Below are positions 35,699 to 43,046 of a DNA stretch of 43,046 bases, piece by piece. The translations under genes were made by a program, and so were the position numbers. Location of the stretch: the NCBI GenBank assembly GCA_027624335.1, contig JAQBWV010000024.1:1-43046 (forward strand). The letters run 5' to 3'. The notes below the pieces were generated by a model. The model was not told the DNA's origin. It was given only the letters and a program-made list of their open reading frames with translations, and did not search any database. The DNA comes from Planctomycetota bacterium (GTDB lineage: Bacteria > Planctomycetota > Planctomycetia > Planctomycetales > Planctomycetaceae). Each line of letters starts with the position of its first letter. Position 1 is the stretch's first letter.

Positions 35699-37273
35699 AT
35701 GTCTGCTCATTTAAGGATCGCAGTTGGTGTCGTGGTGATCGTGTTGACTTCGTGCCTGTCGACAGGCTGCGGTCTGCAATCGACTCCTGAGTCTTCAGAC
35801 GCGATCACGACGCTGGGATCACCGAAAGCGCCAGCTGCCGCTGAATCCGTGAGGCGGGATGTTGTCGCGAAGAACCGACATGACTTCGCAGGCGAGTCGG
35901 CACCGGATGATGATCGTGCTGAACCGGTCGCGCAGGACGAGACGTCGCCGCAACAAATGCTGACGGCGGGTCTTCTGGACGATGCTGAGAGGATCTCCGA
36001 ATTCCGGAATTACGTGGCGGCCACACAGCAGTCTGCCGACGGTCGACATGCTGATCCGCTTGATCGATGGAGTGGGCGACGATTCAAAATCATGGTTCGT
36101 AATCACCAGGGACAACCCGTTCAGGATGCGATCGTCCGAATTTTTCCGGGCTCGAAATCAGACCGTTTGATTCAACTGAAGTATCAGCCGGACGTGGAAG
36201 ACTCGGAGTCGCCAGTTCTCGTGGCTTCACTGAGGACCGGTTCGGATGGTTGCACGCACTTTCTGCCGGGAATCGACGGAGACACGCAAGGCGATTTGTG
36301 GAACGTCGAGATCGCCACTCCCGACGGACAGCTTCGTGTCAGACAGGAAGGACTTACCGAAACAGTCTCGTCGTGGGACTTTGCCATCGGCAACGTTCCA
36401 TCGGAATTGCCAGCACAGTTGGACCTTGCTCTGGTCATCGACACGACGGGCAGCATGGGTGACGAACTGGAGTATCTCAAACAGGAGATCTCCAGGATTG
36501 TCGCTCGGACTGAACAGCTCTTTCCGAATGTGCGGCAGCGGTTTGCACTGATCCTCTACCGGGACGATGGCGATCGGTATGTCACTCGGAACTTTGACTT
36601 CACTGACTCGCTGACCGAGTTTCAGCGAACCCTGTCTGCACAACACGCCGGTGGCGGCGGCGATTATCCGGAAGCCATGCACGCGGCGCTCGAACAGGCG
36701 AGTGAGTTGTCCTGGCAGGATCGCAACACGGCGCGGATGGTGTTTCTTGTTGGTGATGCGCCACCTCATGGTCGTCATCTGCAACGAACGTTCGATGCCG
36801 TGCAGAAACTGCGACAGCGGGATGTCGCCATCTTTCCGATTGCCGGCAGCGGAACTCGCGACGAGGCCGAGTTCACTTTGCGGACCGCCGCGTTTCTGAC
36901 GATGGGAAAGTATCTGTTTCTGACGGATCACTCCGGCATCGGACTGCCGCATGCCGCTCCGCATGCACCGAGCTACAACGTCGAATGGCTCAGCTCTGTG
37001 ATGCTGAGAATGATCGCTTCCGAACTGACCGGTCGGGAACTATTGCCTGCCGAGATCCTCGCGACAGAGGACTCCGGGACGACGTTGTTGTCTCAACCAC
37101 AACCGGAGCCCAGGCTGCAGCCTCAAGCGGCAACCACAAACCTTGCGATTCCTCACTTCACCGGAGCGTTGTGGGACGAGATCCGCCCGCTGGTGGCTCT
37201 TGCTCTTTTGCTGCTGCTGGCGATGGGCGAAAGATTATTCTCTCGCCGCCCGGTGCCACGACAGCAGCGTTAG
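35699..37273 (+). CDS. VWA-domain lipoprotein with C-terminal membrane helix
   Basis: The start is ATG 35699 with GAGGAG upstream; the frame is open before it, through the terminator, so that part is not coding. The product is 524 residues. Residues 1-24 form a lipoprotein signal with an LTSC lipobox (C19) and an alternative cysteine at 24. A disordered acidic region (to about 120) leads to a beta-sandwich-like domain (about 122-225, FKIMVRNHQGQPVQDAIVRI). The VWA domain (about 240-430) has an intact metal site D248-T-T-G-S-M253. A C-terminal membrane helix (about 495-515, LVALALLLLLAMGE) ends with a basic tail. Having both a lipid anchor and a C-terminal helix is unusual. It has its own ribosome-binding site behind the terminator and is likely a separate transcript. 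Confidence 0.85.
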   Translation: MSAHLRIAVGVVVIVLTSCLSTGCGLQSTPESSDAITTLGSPKAPAAAESVRRDVVAKNRHDFAGESAPDDDRAEPVAQDETSPQQMLTAGLLDDAERISEFRNYVAATQQSADGRHADPLDRWSGRRFKIMVRNHQGQPVQDAIVRIFPGSKSDRLIQLKYQPDVEDSESPVLVASLRTGSDGCTHFLPGIDGDTQGDLWNVEIATPDGQLRVRQEGLTETVSSWDFAIGNVPSELPAQLDLALVIDTTGSMGDELEYLKQEISRIVARTEQLFPNVRQRFALILYRDDGDRYVTRNFDFTDSLTEFQRTLSAQHAGGGGDYPEAMHAALEQASELSWQDRNTARMVFLVGDAPPHGRHLQRTFDAVQKLRQRDVAIFPIAGSGTRDEAEFTLRTAAFLTMGKYLFLTDHSGIGLPHAAPHAPSYNVEWLSSVMLRMIASELTGRELLPAEILATEDSGTTLLSQPQPEPRLQPQAATTNLAIPHFTGALWDEIRPLVALALLLLLAMGERLFSRRPVPRQQR

Positions 37274-37297
37274 AGTCTTTCTGTAAAACTCTAACGC
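37267..37297. terminator. Bidirectional hairpin covering both stop codons of convergent genes
   Basis: A perfect 10-bp inverted repeat (GCGTTAGAGT, 37267-37276, with ACTCTAACGC, 37288-37297) and an 11-base loop lie between the VWA lipoprotein and the NYN nuclease. The TAG stop of each gene is inside its own arm. The loop holds CTTT and AAA, but neither side has a strong T-run. It fits a shared terminator or a 3'-end processing hairpin. Confidence 0.7.
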
Positions 37298-37974
37298 GAG
37301 TTGTTGTCGGTGACTTGACTCGAATCCGTCCCCGTTACGTCACTTTCCAGGTCGTCGATTAACTCTTTCACATGTGCTTCCCACGATGAGAAAGTCTTCT
37401 TCGGCTGGTTCACGAGTCGAGTGACTTCAGGCGGTGTGGCAGTGTTGATCTCACCGAATTCTGTCAGCCAGAACTCTGTGTCGATGTCGGATCGTGCAAT
37501 GTCGTCAGATTCCACGCTCCTGACAGGCTGTGGCTCAACGTCCTGCGGACTTCCAGGCACAATACTCTCCCGGTCTCGCATGAGTCTCGCAAAGACTTCG
37601 CTCTCAACCGCGATTCCTTTTCGCCGTTTGATCGCTTTTTGAAGACGGCGGTCTCCGGAGACAACTTCCAGCTGCTTCGGAGCAGAATGCTCCAGAATCA
37701 GTTCTTCGATCAGTGTGTCGGCATCACTGCCGGCCGGATTAAAGAGGACTGTCAGCTCGTGATATTTGTATTCGCGGACGCCTTCGAACGGGATCGCCCG
37801 CGCATCAAAGACGACCGTCGTCCGCCGCCGCTCATCCTGGTCGAGCCGATTGACGAGAAAGCGAAGTAACCTCGTCCTGCTTCTTTCAAGCCCGCCCTGG
37901 CCGTACTGCTCCCGCGCGTACCCCACCGAATGCATCAGGTTGTAGCCATCAATAATGCGAAATCGTTGAGCCAT
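37291..37974 (-). CDS. YacP-like NYN-domain RNase
   Basis: The start is ATG 37974; the longer open frame adds 13 residues without similarity. The 227-residue protein begins with the PIN-like NYN core: IIDGYNLMHS carries the first catalytic aspartate, VVFDARAIPFEGV the second acidic region, NPAGSDADTLIEELI the third and VVSGDRRLQKAIKR the fourth. YacP (Rae1) of Bacillus subtilis, in the same family, is a ribosome-dependent mRNA endonuclease. The C-terminal 80 residues are acidic and low in complexity, unlike YacP, and may mediate partner binding. It is convergent with the VWA lipoprotein and divergent from the HEXXH membrane protein. Confidence 0.85.
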   Translation of the reverse strand: MAQRFRIIDGYNLMHSVGYAREQYGQGGLERSRTRLLRFLVNRLDQDERRRTTVVFDARAIPFEGVREYKYHELTVLFNPAGSDADTLIEELILEHSAPKQLEVVSGDRRLQKAIKRRKGIAVESEVFARLMRDRESIVPGSPQDVEPQPVRSVESDDIARSDIDTEFWLTEFGEINTATPPEVTRLVNQPKKTFSSWEAHVKELIDDLESDVTGTDSSQVTDNNSR

Positions 37975-38159
37975 GAATCCAGTATGGTGACAAACCGTTG
38001 AGATCCTCAACACAAGGAACGCTGCCGAGTTAGTATCCTGACCTGCGAGCGGGCTGGTGTGTGAAGCGGAGCTAGACGCACCATTGACGAGAGTTCTCTT
38101 CGATTCCTTAGCCGTCGTCTGTTCGCACCGTTGAATCTCGTGAATCGTGAGAAGCTCAG

Positions 38160-38846
38160 ATGAGGCATCCCATTTCCGATCGCATCGACACTGTCTTCAG
38201 CTGGCTGAAGTGGCCGGTGGCGATTGCATTCACCGTGATCCTGGCTCCGACGACGCTGGCGTGTCTGGAGCTGTTACTGTCATGCAGCCGTGCTCCCCAG
38301 CTGATGCTGCCTTTCCTCGGCGGCGCAGGCCTTTACCTGCTCGTCTGGCTGTGGGTCATTCGTCGCTGGCGAACGACTTTCCTGTCGACGGTCGAGCACG
38401 AATTTACACACGCCCTGTTTGCGATACTGACCCTGCATCGCGTCGTCGAATTGAAAGCCACCTGGAGCCGTGGCGGACATGTCCGCATCATCGGCCAGGG
38501 TAACTGGCTGATCACCGTCGCTCCGTACTTTTTCCCGACGGTCTGCTTCATTCTGATTCCCGTGTTTCAGCTGCTGACGTTTGTTCCACCGAACATTGCT
38601 GATGCCATCGTTGGCGCGGCGTTCGTCTACCACATCACATCGACGATGAGAGAAACGCACGGCGAACAGACGGACCTCAAACTGGTTGGCTATCTCTTCA
38701 GCACGATGTTTCTGCCGACAGCGAATCTTGTCTGTCACGGAGCGGTTCTGGCGTTTGCTTACGGCGGAATCAGCGGTATCCAGCGTTTCCAGGTGTCGAT
38801 CACCTCGCACTTTCAGGATCTCGTTCGACTTGTCGGTCTGTCGTGA
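38160..38846 (+). CDS. HEXXH membrane protein resembling M50-type peptidases
   Basis: The ATG at 38160 gives 228 residues. Hydrophobic segments lie at about 18-40, 48-67, 115-142, 148-165 and 178-200. The zinc-type motif HEFTH (80-84) sits at the start of a membrane-proximal helix (VEHEFTHALFAIL), as in M50-type site-2 proteases. A second set of possible ligands is in VYHITSTMRETHGEQTDLKL. It lacks the NPxxxxDG motif of the larger M50 fusion at 6909, so it may be a distant M50B-like family, or inactive. It is convergent with the giant propeller gene (48 bases between stops). Function unknown; a small intramembrane protease is the best guess. Confidence 0.7.
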   Translation: MRHPISDRIDTVFSWLKWPVAIAFTVILAPTTLACLELLLSCSRAPQLMLPFLGGAGLYLLVWLWVIRRWRTTFLSTVEHEFTHALFAILTLHRVVELKATWSRGGHVRIIGQGNWLITVAPYFFPTVCFILIPVFQLLTFVPPNIADAIVGAAFVYHITSTMRETHGEQTDLKLVGYLFSTMFLPTANLVCHGAVLAFAYGGISGIQRFQVSITSHFQDLVRLVGLS

Positions 38847-38894
38847 GCAGAAGTTCCGAAGCCGGCGATCGAAATCACCAGGCCGGTAGTTCTG

Positions 38895-41800
38895 TTAGTT
38901 CCCGTCCGTTGAACCCGTGGCGATGACCTCGATGCCTGAGACTACCGGCCGTCCGACGCGCGGCGTCAGATCGACCTTCAGGATCTTGCCAGCGAGAAGA
39001 ACGTCTTTAAATTCGTGAACAACCGCCGTGTGGCGTCCGTCGGATTCGCGTGCAATGTCGATGTTCTCCGCCAATGATCTGCCTTGCAGGGCAATGTCGA
39101 AGACTCGCTCGCCGGGTAGTGCGTCATCTGGTTCTGTAAAGTGCAGCCGCACCGTGTATGACTGAGGTGTCTGTGGTTCGGTCGACCTGAGTGTCAGTGT
39201 GATGCTGGTTGCACCTTCAACACCAGAACCTGCGACCCAGTTAAGGCCATCGCCCTGCAGCAGCGACGAGTGCCGACGGAAGTAGCGAGGACTGTCGGCT
39301 GTCACCGTCAACGGGATTGCCGGCGACGAGCCTCCCTTGCTGGGATAGTCGATCCACAGGGTACCGGAATCGTCCTGCCGATCGCCGGGGGCCCCGAAGT
39401 TGATTCCAATCCGGCGAACGGCATCTTTCTTCGGATCAAACGTCATCGCGGAATAGCTCCAGACTTCGGTCTGCGGAAGATTCACCAGAGCCAGCGACGT
39501 GAACAGCGAGTATCCACACACGCAGCCGTGAGCCATGTTCGGAGCGTTCAACACACCGTTTGCTGGAATCAGACTGTTGCGGCAGCCGCTGCGAAATCCT
39601 TTCAGCCTGGATGTGTTGCCGGATTCAATGTCGCAGAAGCCTGCGTCGCCTGCGCGGAACGTCATTAAATGCGGACTGGCGATGGCATAATTGCAATGAT
39701 GCCCCTCCTTCGTGAATTCCCACGGAGTTTCTTCGTTCGTGACCGGATGGATCCTTGGAACGCGTTTGCCGGTCGTCAGGTCCCACGCCAGGCCAGGCCC
39801 GCGTTGATCGAGCAAACGATCGTTCCAGACGATGACCCGGTCCCACAGACTTTCCGGATGCCCCCGGAAGCCGACACCTTCGGAAGTCTGCTTCCAGAGT
39901 TCTTTTCCGGTCCGACCGTTGACCGCCATGATGCTGGACTTGTTGCTCATCAGGACGACGTCTTTCTCGCCGCCGTACGACATCCAGGTGCCGATGAAAT
40001 CCGTTTCCTGCTGCCAGACCAGCTTGCCGGTTTCGAGGTCAATCGCTTTGGCGTATCGGATGTCCGAAGCTTTGGGAATGGTGCCCCGACGCTTCCAGTC
40101 CTTATAGAAACTCTCCAGCGCACCATCGAACGCGAAGACTCGATCCTTTCCGACGGATAGAACCGGGAAGCTGGCTTCGGCTTCGTACGACCACAACTTC
40201 GATCCTGAGTTTCGATCGATGGCGACGATTTCGACTGCCGCCTTCGAGCCCGCAAGCAATTGTCGTCCTGGCGGCAGCTTGCTCTTGTCCGCATCGATAT
40301 CACGAAAGACTTCGGCGATCAGCTTGTTATCGACGACGCGGATGCGGCCCCAGTCGTCGTCCGGTTTCTGCAGCTTGAACTCGTTGATCTGCTCACCCGT
40401 CGCAGGGTCGAGTTTCAGGCAGCTCTTCTCGTGGACGAGATAGATGGCGTCCTCGGCAGCCAGGAAGTGATAACCGGCCAGCGAGCCTTCAAAGTCGTTA
40501 CCACGCCGACCAGGCAGATAGTTCGCCTCGCCTTCGAGTGGCAACTGCCAGAGGATTCGGCCTGTGTAGACATCCACGGCTGTCATCTTGCCGGGGCCTT
40601 GAATGAACATGCGGCCGCCAATGACCGCCATACTCGGTCCCCAGAAGTGCCGGTTGTAAAACAGGCTTCCATCCGACGCCGGACCACCAAACCAAAGCAC
40701 CCCCAGCGGTGCCTTTACCAGATTGTCGCGCGACATCAGCGTGTTCGATGCGTCGCCGTACTCGTGAGTCCAGTCGGCGGAACCCGGCAGCGCTCCCAGC
40801 CGTGTAAGACGAGAGTGGTCGCTCCCGAGCTGCACTTCTGCCTGGGCGAGTTGCGCGTCGTCAACCGCTGCTACAAAATTCGCGTGCTCAGTGGCGTCTC
40901 CAGGCAGCCACGCAGTGCCACCGTAGGGCCGTAGGAGCCGAAACAATTCGGCGATGGCCGCGGGCTTCGTGGTCAAACCGAGTTTCTCTGGAATTTCCGA
41001 CACGACCAGATTCGCCATGTATGGCGGCAATTCGTACTGCAGCGGGTCGCCGACGTGTGCGACAACCCTCGTGCCATAAAAATGGAGTCTGTCGCAATCC
41101 TGACGAAGCTGGTGAACACGGCTGGCGTCGGAGTCGATCACGACGAGCCGCAACCGGGACTGCGTCAACAATTCGTCGACGAGTTCTCCGGAGCCGATTC
41201 CGAGTACCACGCAATACGCATCGCCAGGATTCGACACTTCCAACAACGCTGCAACTCGATCTTTCCAGCGCCGGTTGAACGACTTGTCGTACAGCGGTTC
41301 TTCGTGGATCTGTGGCTGTGTGTTTCCATCCGCGAAACAGTGCATGTGACCGTCCAGCGTCGTGACGACCAGTCGACCGTTGGCGGCGATCACTGACGAA
41401 ACGTCACCTTCGACGTTGGTCGTCCACGCGATCGCTGGCTGCTTCGCGTCCGACACGTCGATCGCGAAGACGAAGCCTCCCTGGTGTCCGTAAAGCTGCT
41501 GCCCCGCTCGCAGATCAACGACCAGCGGATCTTCGGCGAGCAGTTTTGCGGCTTGCACTGCGTCGACGCCGCGTAGTTCGGCAAAGGGTAAGCTCCACAG
41601 TTTCGCCAGCTTCGGAACACTGGACTTCTTGCCGCGTCGATCGGTCGTCTCGACGACTTTCACGTCGTTCAGGTCGAACGCGACCACCGCCGCGCCTTCG
41701 GCTGCGAACATGACGTCCTGGCTGACAACCGGCGTTCGCGTTGACGAGCTGATCAGCTTCTTTGTCGACATGTCGTAGGTGACCGATCCGTGGAACAACC

Positions 41801-42641
41801 AGCGATCGGAAGCGGAAACGTGGTAATTCGTCACGGAGTGAGTGCCGTAGCTGTACGTTCCGAACGTTCGAGCTTTCCAGTCGAGCGTTGCGACGGTGGC
41901 TCGCCCCTGCGGAATCAGAAGTTGAGCGGCGTTCGCGGCGAGATATCCCTGCGGCGTCAGATCGTTCAGTGTGATGACGTCGTGCTCGACCGCTGAGCCT
42001 GTCGCGTCTGCGATCTGTTCACCGCCTGCCACCTGTCCGTTTTCCGGATCCAGCGAGTACAGAAACGTTCCTTCGAACGGCCACACGCCAACGGTGAAAT
42101 GAATTCGGCCATCGACCAGCAGCGGCCCGCCTCGTACTGGCCAGACAGAGATGACTCGCTCGCTGCCGATGACTTTGCGGGCACTCGGCGCCGCGACAAA
42201 CCGCCACTGCAACGCACCGGACTTCGCGTCGAGGCAGTACAGCGCACCGTCGTCGGCCCCGCAGTAGACGCGACCTTTGTGTACAAGCGGCGCGAAGCGC
42301 ACCGGGCCTTCCGCAAAGAACCGCCAGCGCTGCTCGCCCGACTTCAGGTCGACCGCCGTCACCGAATCATTCCGCGATGAGCCATAAAACAACGTCTCGC
42401 CCGCAATCACGGGCTCGTACGACGCGTCGAACTGCAGCCGCGGATCCTCAGGCCATGCGGGCTTCAGCGCCGGCAGGACTCTCGTCCACTGCAGGTTGAG
42501 CGAGGTCGGCAGCTCTTCAGAAGTCGAGGCACTACGTCCAGCATCGAATCGCCAGGTCGGCCAGTCGGTCGCTAAAGCGGTGGTCGCCATCGAGGCAAGA
42601 AAGCAAGCGGTCGCGGCAAGGCAAAGACAACTGCGTTTCAT
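38895..42641 (-). CDS. Secreted PQQ-type beta-propeller / methyltransferase-like / malectin-like giant protein
   Basis: The ATG at 42641 begins a signal peptide (residues 1-25, ending TTALATDWP) and gives 1248 residues. Propeller region B (about 26-455) opens with DWPTWRFDAGRSA. A class I methyltransferase-like module (about 460-605) follows, with intact motif I (VVLGIGSGELVDELL) and acidic beta2 end (VVIDSDASRV). Propeller region A (about 619-1060) opens with DWTHEYGDASNT and has WQL/GRILW-type PQQ blades. A malectin-like domain (about 1090-1240, YTVRLHFTEPDDALPGERVF) closes it. The same modules occur in the protein at 27158 but in rotated order. Malectin-like domains bind carbohydrate in other systems, so a sugar-polymer or cell-surface role is plausible. 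The methyltransferase module may be structural. Confidence 0.87.
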   Translation of the reverse strand: MKRSCLCLAATACFLASMATTALATDWPTWRFDAGRSASTSEELPTSLNLQWTRVLPALKPAWPEDPRLQFDASYEPVIAGETLFYGSSRNDSVTAVDLKSGEQRWRFFAEGPVRFAPLVHKGRVYCGADDGALYCLDAKSGALQWRFVAAPSARKVIGSERVISVWPVRGGPLLVDGRIHFTVGVWPFEGTFLYSLDPENGQVAGGEQIADATGSAVEHDVITLNDLTPQGYLAANAAQLLIPQGRATVATLDWKARTFGTYSYGTHSVTNYHVSASDRWLFHGSVTYDMSTKKLISSSTRTPVVSQDVMFAAEGAAVVAFDLNDVKVVETTDRRGKKSSVPKLAKLWSLPFAELRGVDAVQAAKLLAEDPLVVDLRAGQQLYGHQGGFVFAIDVSDAKQPAIAWTTNVEGDVSSVIAANGRLVVTTLDGHMHCFADGNTQPQIHEEPLYDKSFNRRWKDRVAALLEVSNPGDAYCVVLGIGSGELVDELLTQSRLRLVVIDSDASRVHQLRQDCDRLHFYGTRVVAHVGDPLQYELPPYMANLVVSEIPEKLGLTTKPAAIAELFRLLRPYGGTAWLPGDATEHANFVAAVDDAQLAQAEVQLGSDHSRLTRLGALPGSADWTHEYGDASNTLMSRDNLVKAPLGVLWFGGPASDGSLFYNRHFWGPSMAVIGGRMFIQGPGKMTAVDVYTGRILWQLPLEGEANYLPGRRGNDFEGSLAGYHFLAAEDAIYLVHEKSCLKLDPATGEQINEFKLQKPDDDWGRIRVVDNKLIAEVFRDIDADKSKLPPGRQLLAGSKAAVEIVAIDRNSGSKLWSYEAEASFPVLSVGKDRVFAFDGALESFYKDWKRRGTIPKASDIRYAKAIDLETGKLVWQQETDFIGTWMSYGGEKDVVLMSNKSSIMAVNGRTGKELWKQTSEGVGFRGHPESLWDRVIVWNDRLLDQRGPGLAWDLTTGKRVPRIHPVTNEETPWEFTKEGHHCNYAIASPHLMTFRAGDAGFCDIESGNTSRLKGFRSGCRNSLIPANGVLNAPNMAHGCVCGYSLFTSLALVNLPQTEVWSYSAMTFDPKKDAVRRIGINFGAPGDRQDDSGTLWIDYPSKGGSSPAIPLTVTADSPRYFRRHSSLLQGDGLNWVAGSGVEGATSITLTLRSTEPQTPQSYTVRLHFTEPDDALPGERVFDIALQGRSLAENIDIARESDGRHTAVVHEFKDVLLAGKILKVDLTPRVGRPVVSGIEVIATGSTDGN

Positions 42642-42755
42642 AACAAAGCTCCATGCGGATTCTGCAATACAGGATGAAACAAGAGTATCGAGTTCCGCTG
42701 GATCCTGCGCTCGCGCCGGGCTGTCAACGTGCCCGTATTACCTCATTCAAGCGGG

Positions 42756-43046
42756 CTACAACCGGGGCAACGAAACCTGCGTCGTTCTCGTTGGTCGTCC
42801 GCTGGACGTTCTTACTGCACGAGGAACGGCGCGTTCCTGAATTGTCAGTCCGAATCCGTCAGTGAGTTCCCGGCGAGCCAGATGGAACCAGGGCGTATTC
42901 GGGTGCGACTCGATGCAGCGAGTCAGAATGCGTCGAGCGTCTTCTATCCGAGTCTCGCGAATGAGCGAACCTGGCAATTCTACCGGCCGAATCGTGAGAC
43001 CATTCGAAGTAGACTTCAGACGAACGCCGCCAATGTTGGCCGCAAA
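42756..43046 (-). CDS. 3' part of an unidentified gene (5' end outside window)
   Basis: The frame is open from the window edge to a TAG at 42756-42758, so only the last 96 or so residues are visible. The segment ARRILTRCIESHPNTPWFHL followed by ARREL resembles the closing helices of planctomycete proteins in which a TPR-like stretch with a TPW motif precedes a proline- and arginine-rich tail; VWA proteins often have this. The tail (PRAVRTSSGRPTRTTQVSLP) looks disordered. It is on the same strand as the propeller gene and 114 bases upstream of it, with nothing obvious between. Confidence 0.65.
   Translation of the reverse strand, partial: FAANIGGVRLKSTSNGLTIRPVELPGSLIRETRIEDARRILTRCIESHPNTPWFHLARRELTDGFGLTIQERAVPRAVRTSSGRPTRTTQVSLPRL

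Noticed and set aside
1..43046. CRISPR arrays, tRNA genes, insertion sequences and prophage genes
   Set aside because: No regularly spaced repeats, cloverleaf-like segments, transposase/integrase motifs or terminal inverted repeats with target duplications were seen on either strand.

Overview
The window looks like chromosomal DNA of a planctomycete, of the Gimesia/Fuerstiella/Rhodopirellula kind. This is an inference from gene content: very large secreted PQQ-type beta-propellers fused to methyltransferase-like modules, a YfbK-like von Willebrand A (VWA) protein behind an ECF sigma factor, an FG-GAP repeat protein, a secreted STN/carboxypeptidase-regulatory protein, and PqqD/M50/HlyD fusions. 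Base composition is moderately GC-rich and even throughout. I see no tRNA, rRNA, CRISPR array, transposase or integrase.

Region 1 (1-10541) is the most unusual part. Five genes run left to right with almost no spacing: a TolC-type outer-membrane protein (5' end outside the window), a shortened SecA-like ATPase broken by a frameshift, a short HlyD/RND-type periplasmic adaptor, a GAF-domain protein fused through one membrane helix to a second adaptor, and a PqqD-like/M50 site-2 protease/adaptor fusion. A sigma54-dependent response regulator faces the cluster. No ABC transporter or RND pump is visible, so the set reads as a possible envelope export apparatus with a SecA-type motor and a membrane protease in place of the usual pump.

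Region 2 (11238-18219) is mostly housekeeping: coaE, rho (with hairpins in its leader), ribH, nusB and, convergent with nusB, coaD. Then come two tandem Hsp20 genes and small membrane/TPR proteins.

Region 3 (18285-24386) holds a threonine synthase, a secreted transglutaminase-like protein, a lone FtsX/MacB-type permease, a secreted FG-GAP repeat protein and a PLP-dependent threonine dehydratase-like enzyme.

Region 4 (24412-43046) is dominated by envelope and secreted proteins. On the minus strand are an STN/carboxypeptidase-regulatory protein and two giant propeller proteins. The two giants share the same three modules in circularly permuted order (methyltransferase-A-B in one, B-methyltransferase-A in the other), with a LamG-like or malectin-like domain added. 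Between them on the plus strand are an ECF sigma factor, a membrane-anchored VWA protein whose N-terminus resembles an anti-sigma domain, and a VWA lipoprotein. A YacP-like NYN nuclease and a small HEXXH membrane protein follow. The window ends in the 3' part of an unidentified minus-strand gene. Two strong intrinsic terminator candidates lie at 35536-35575 and 37267-37297.
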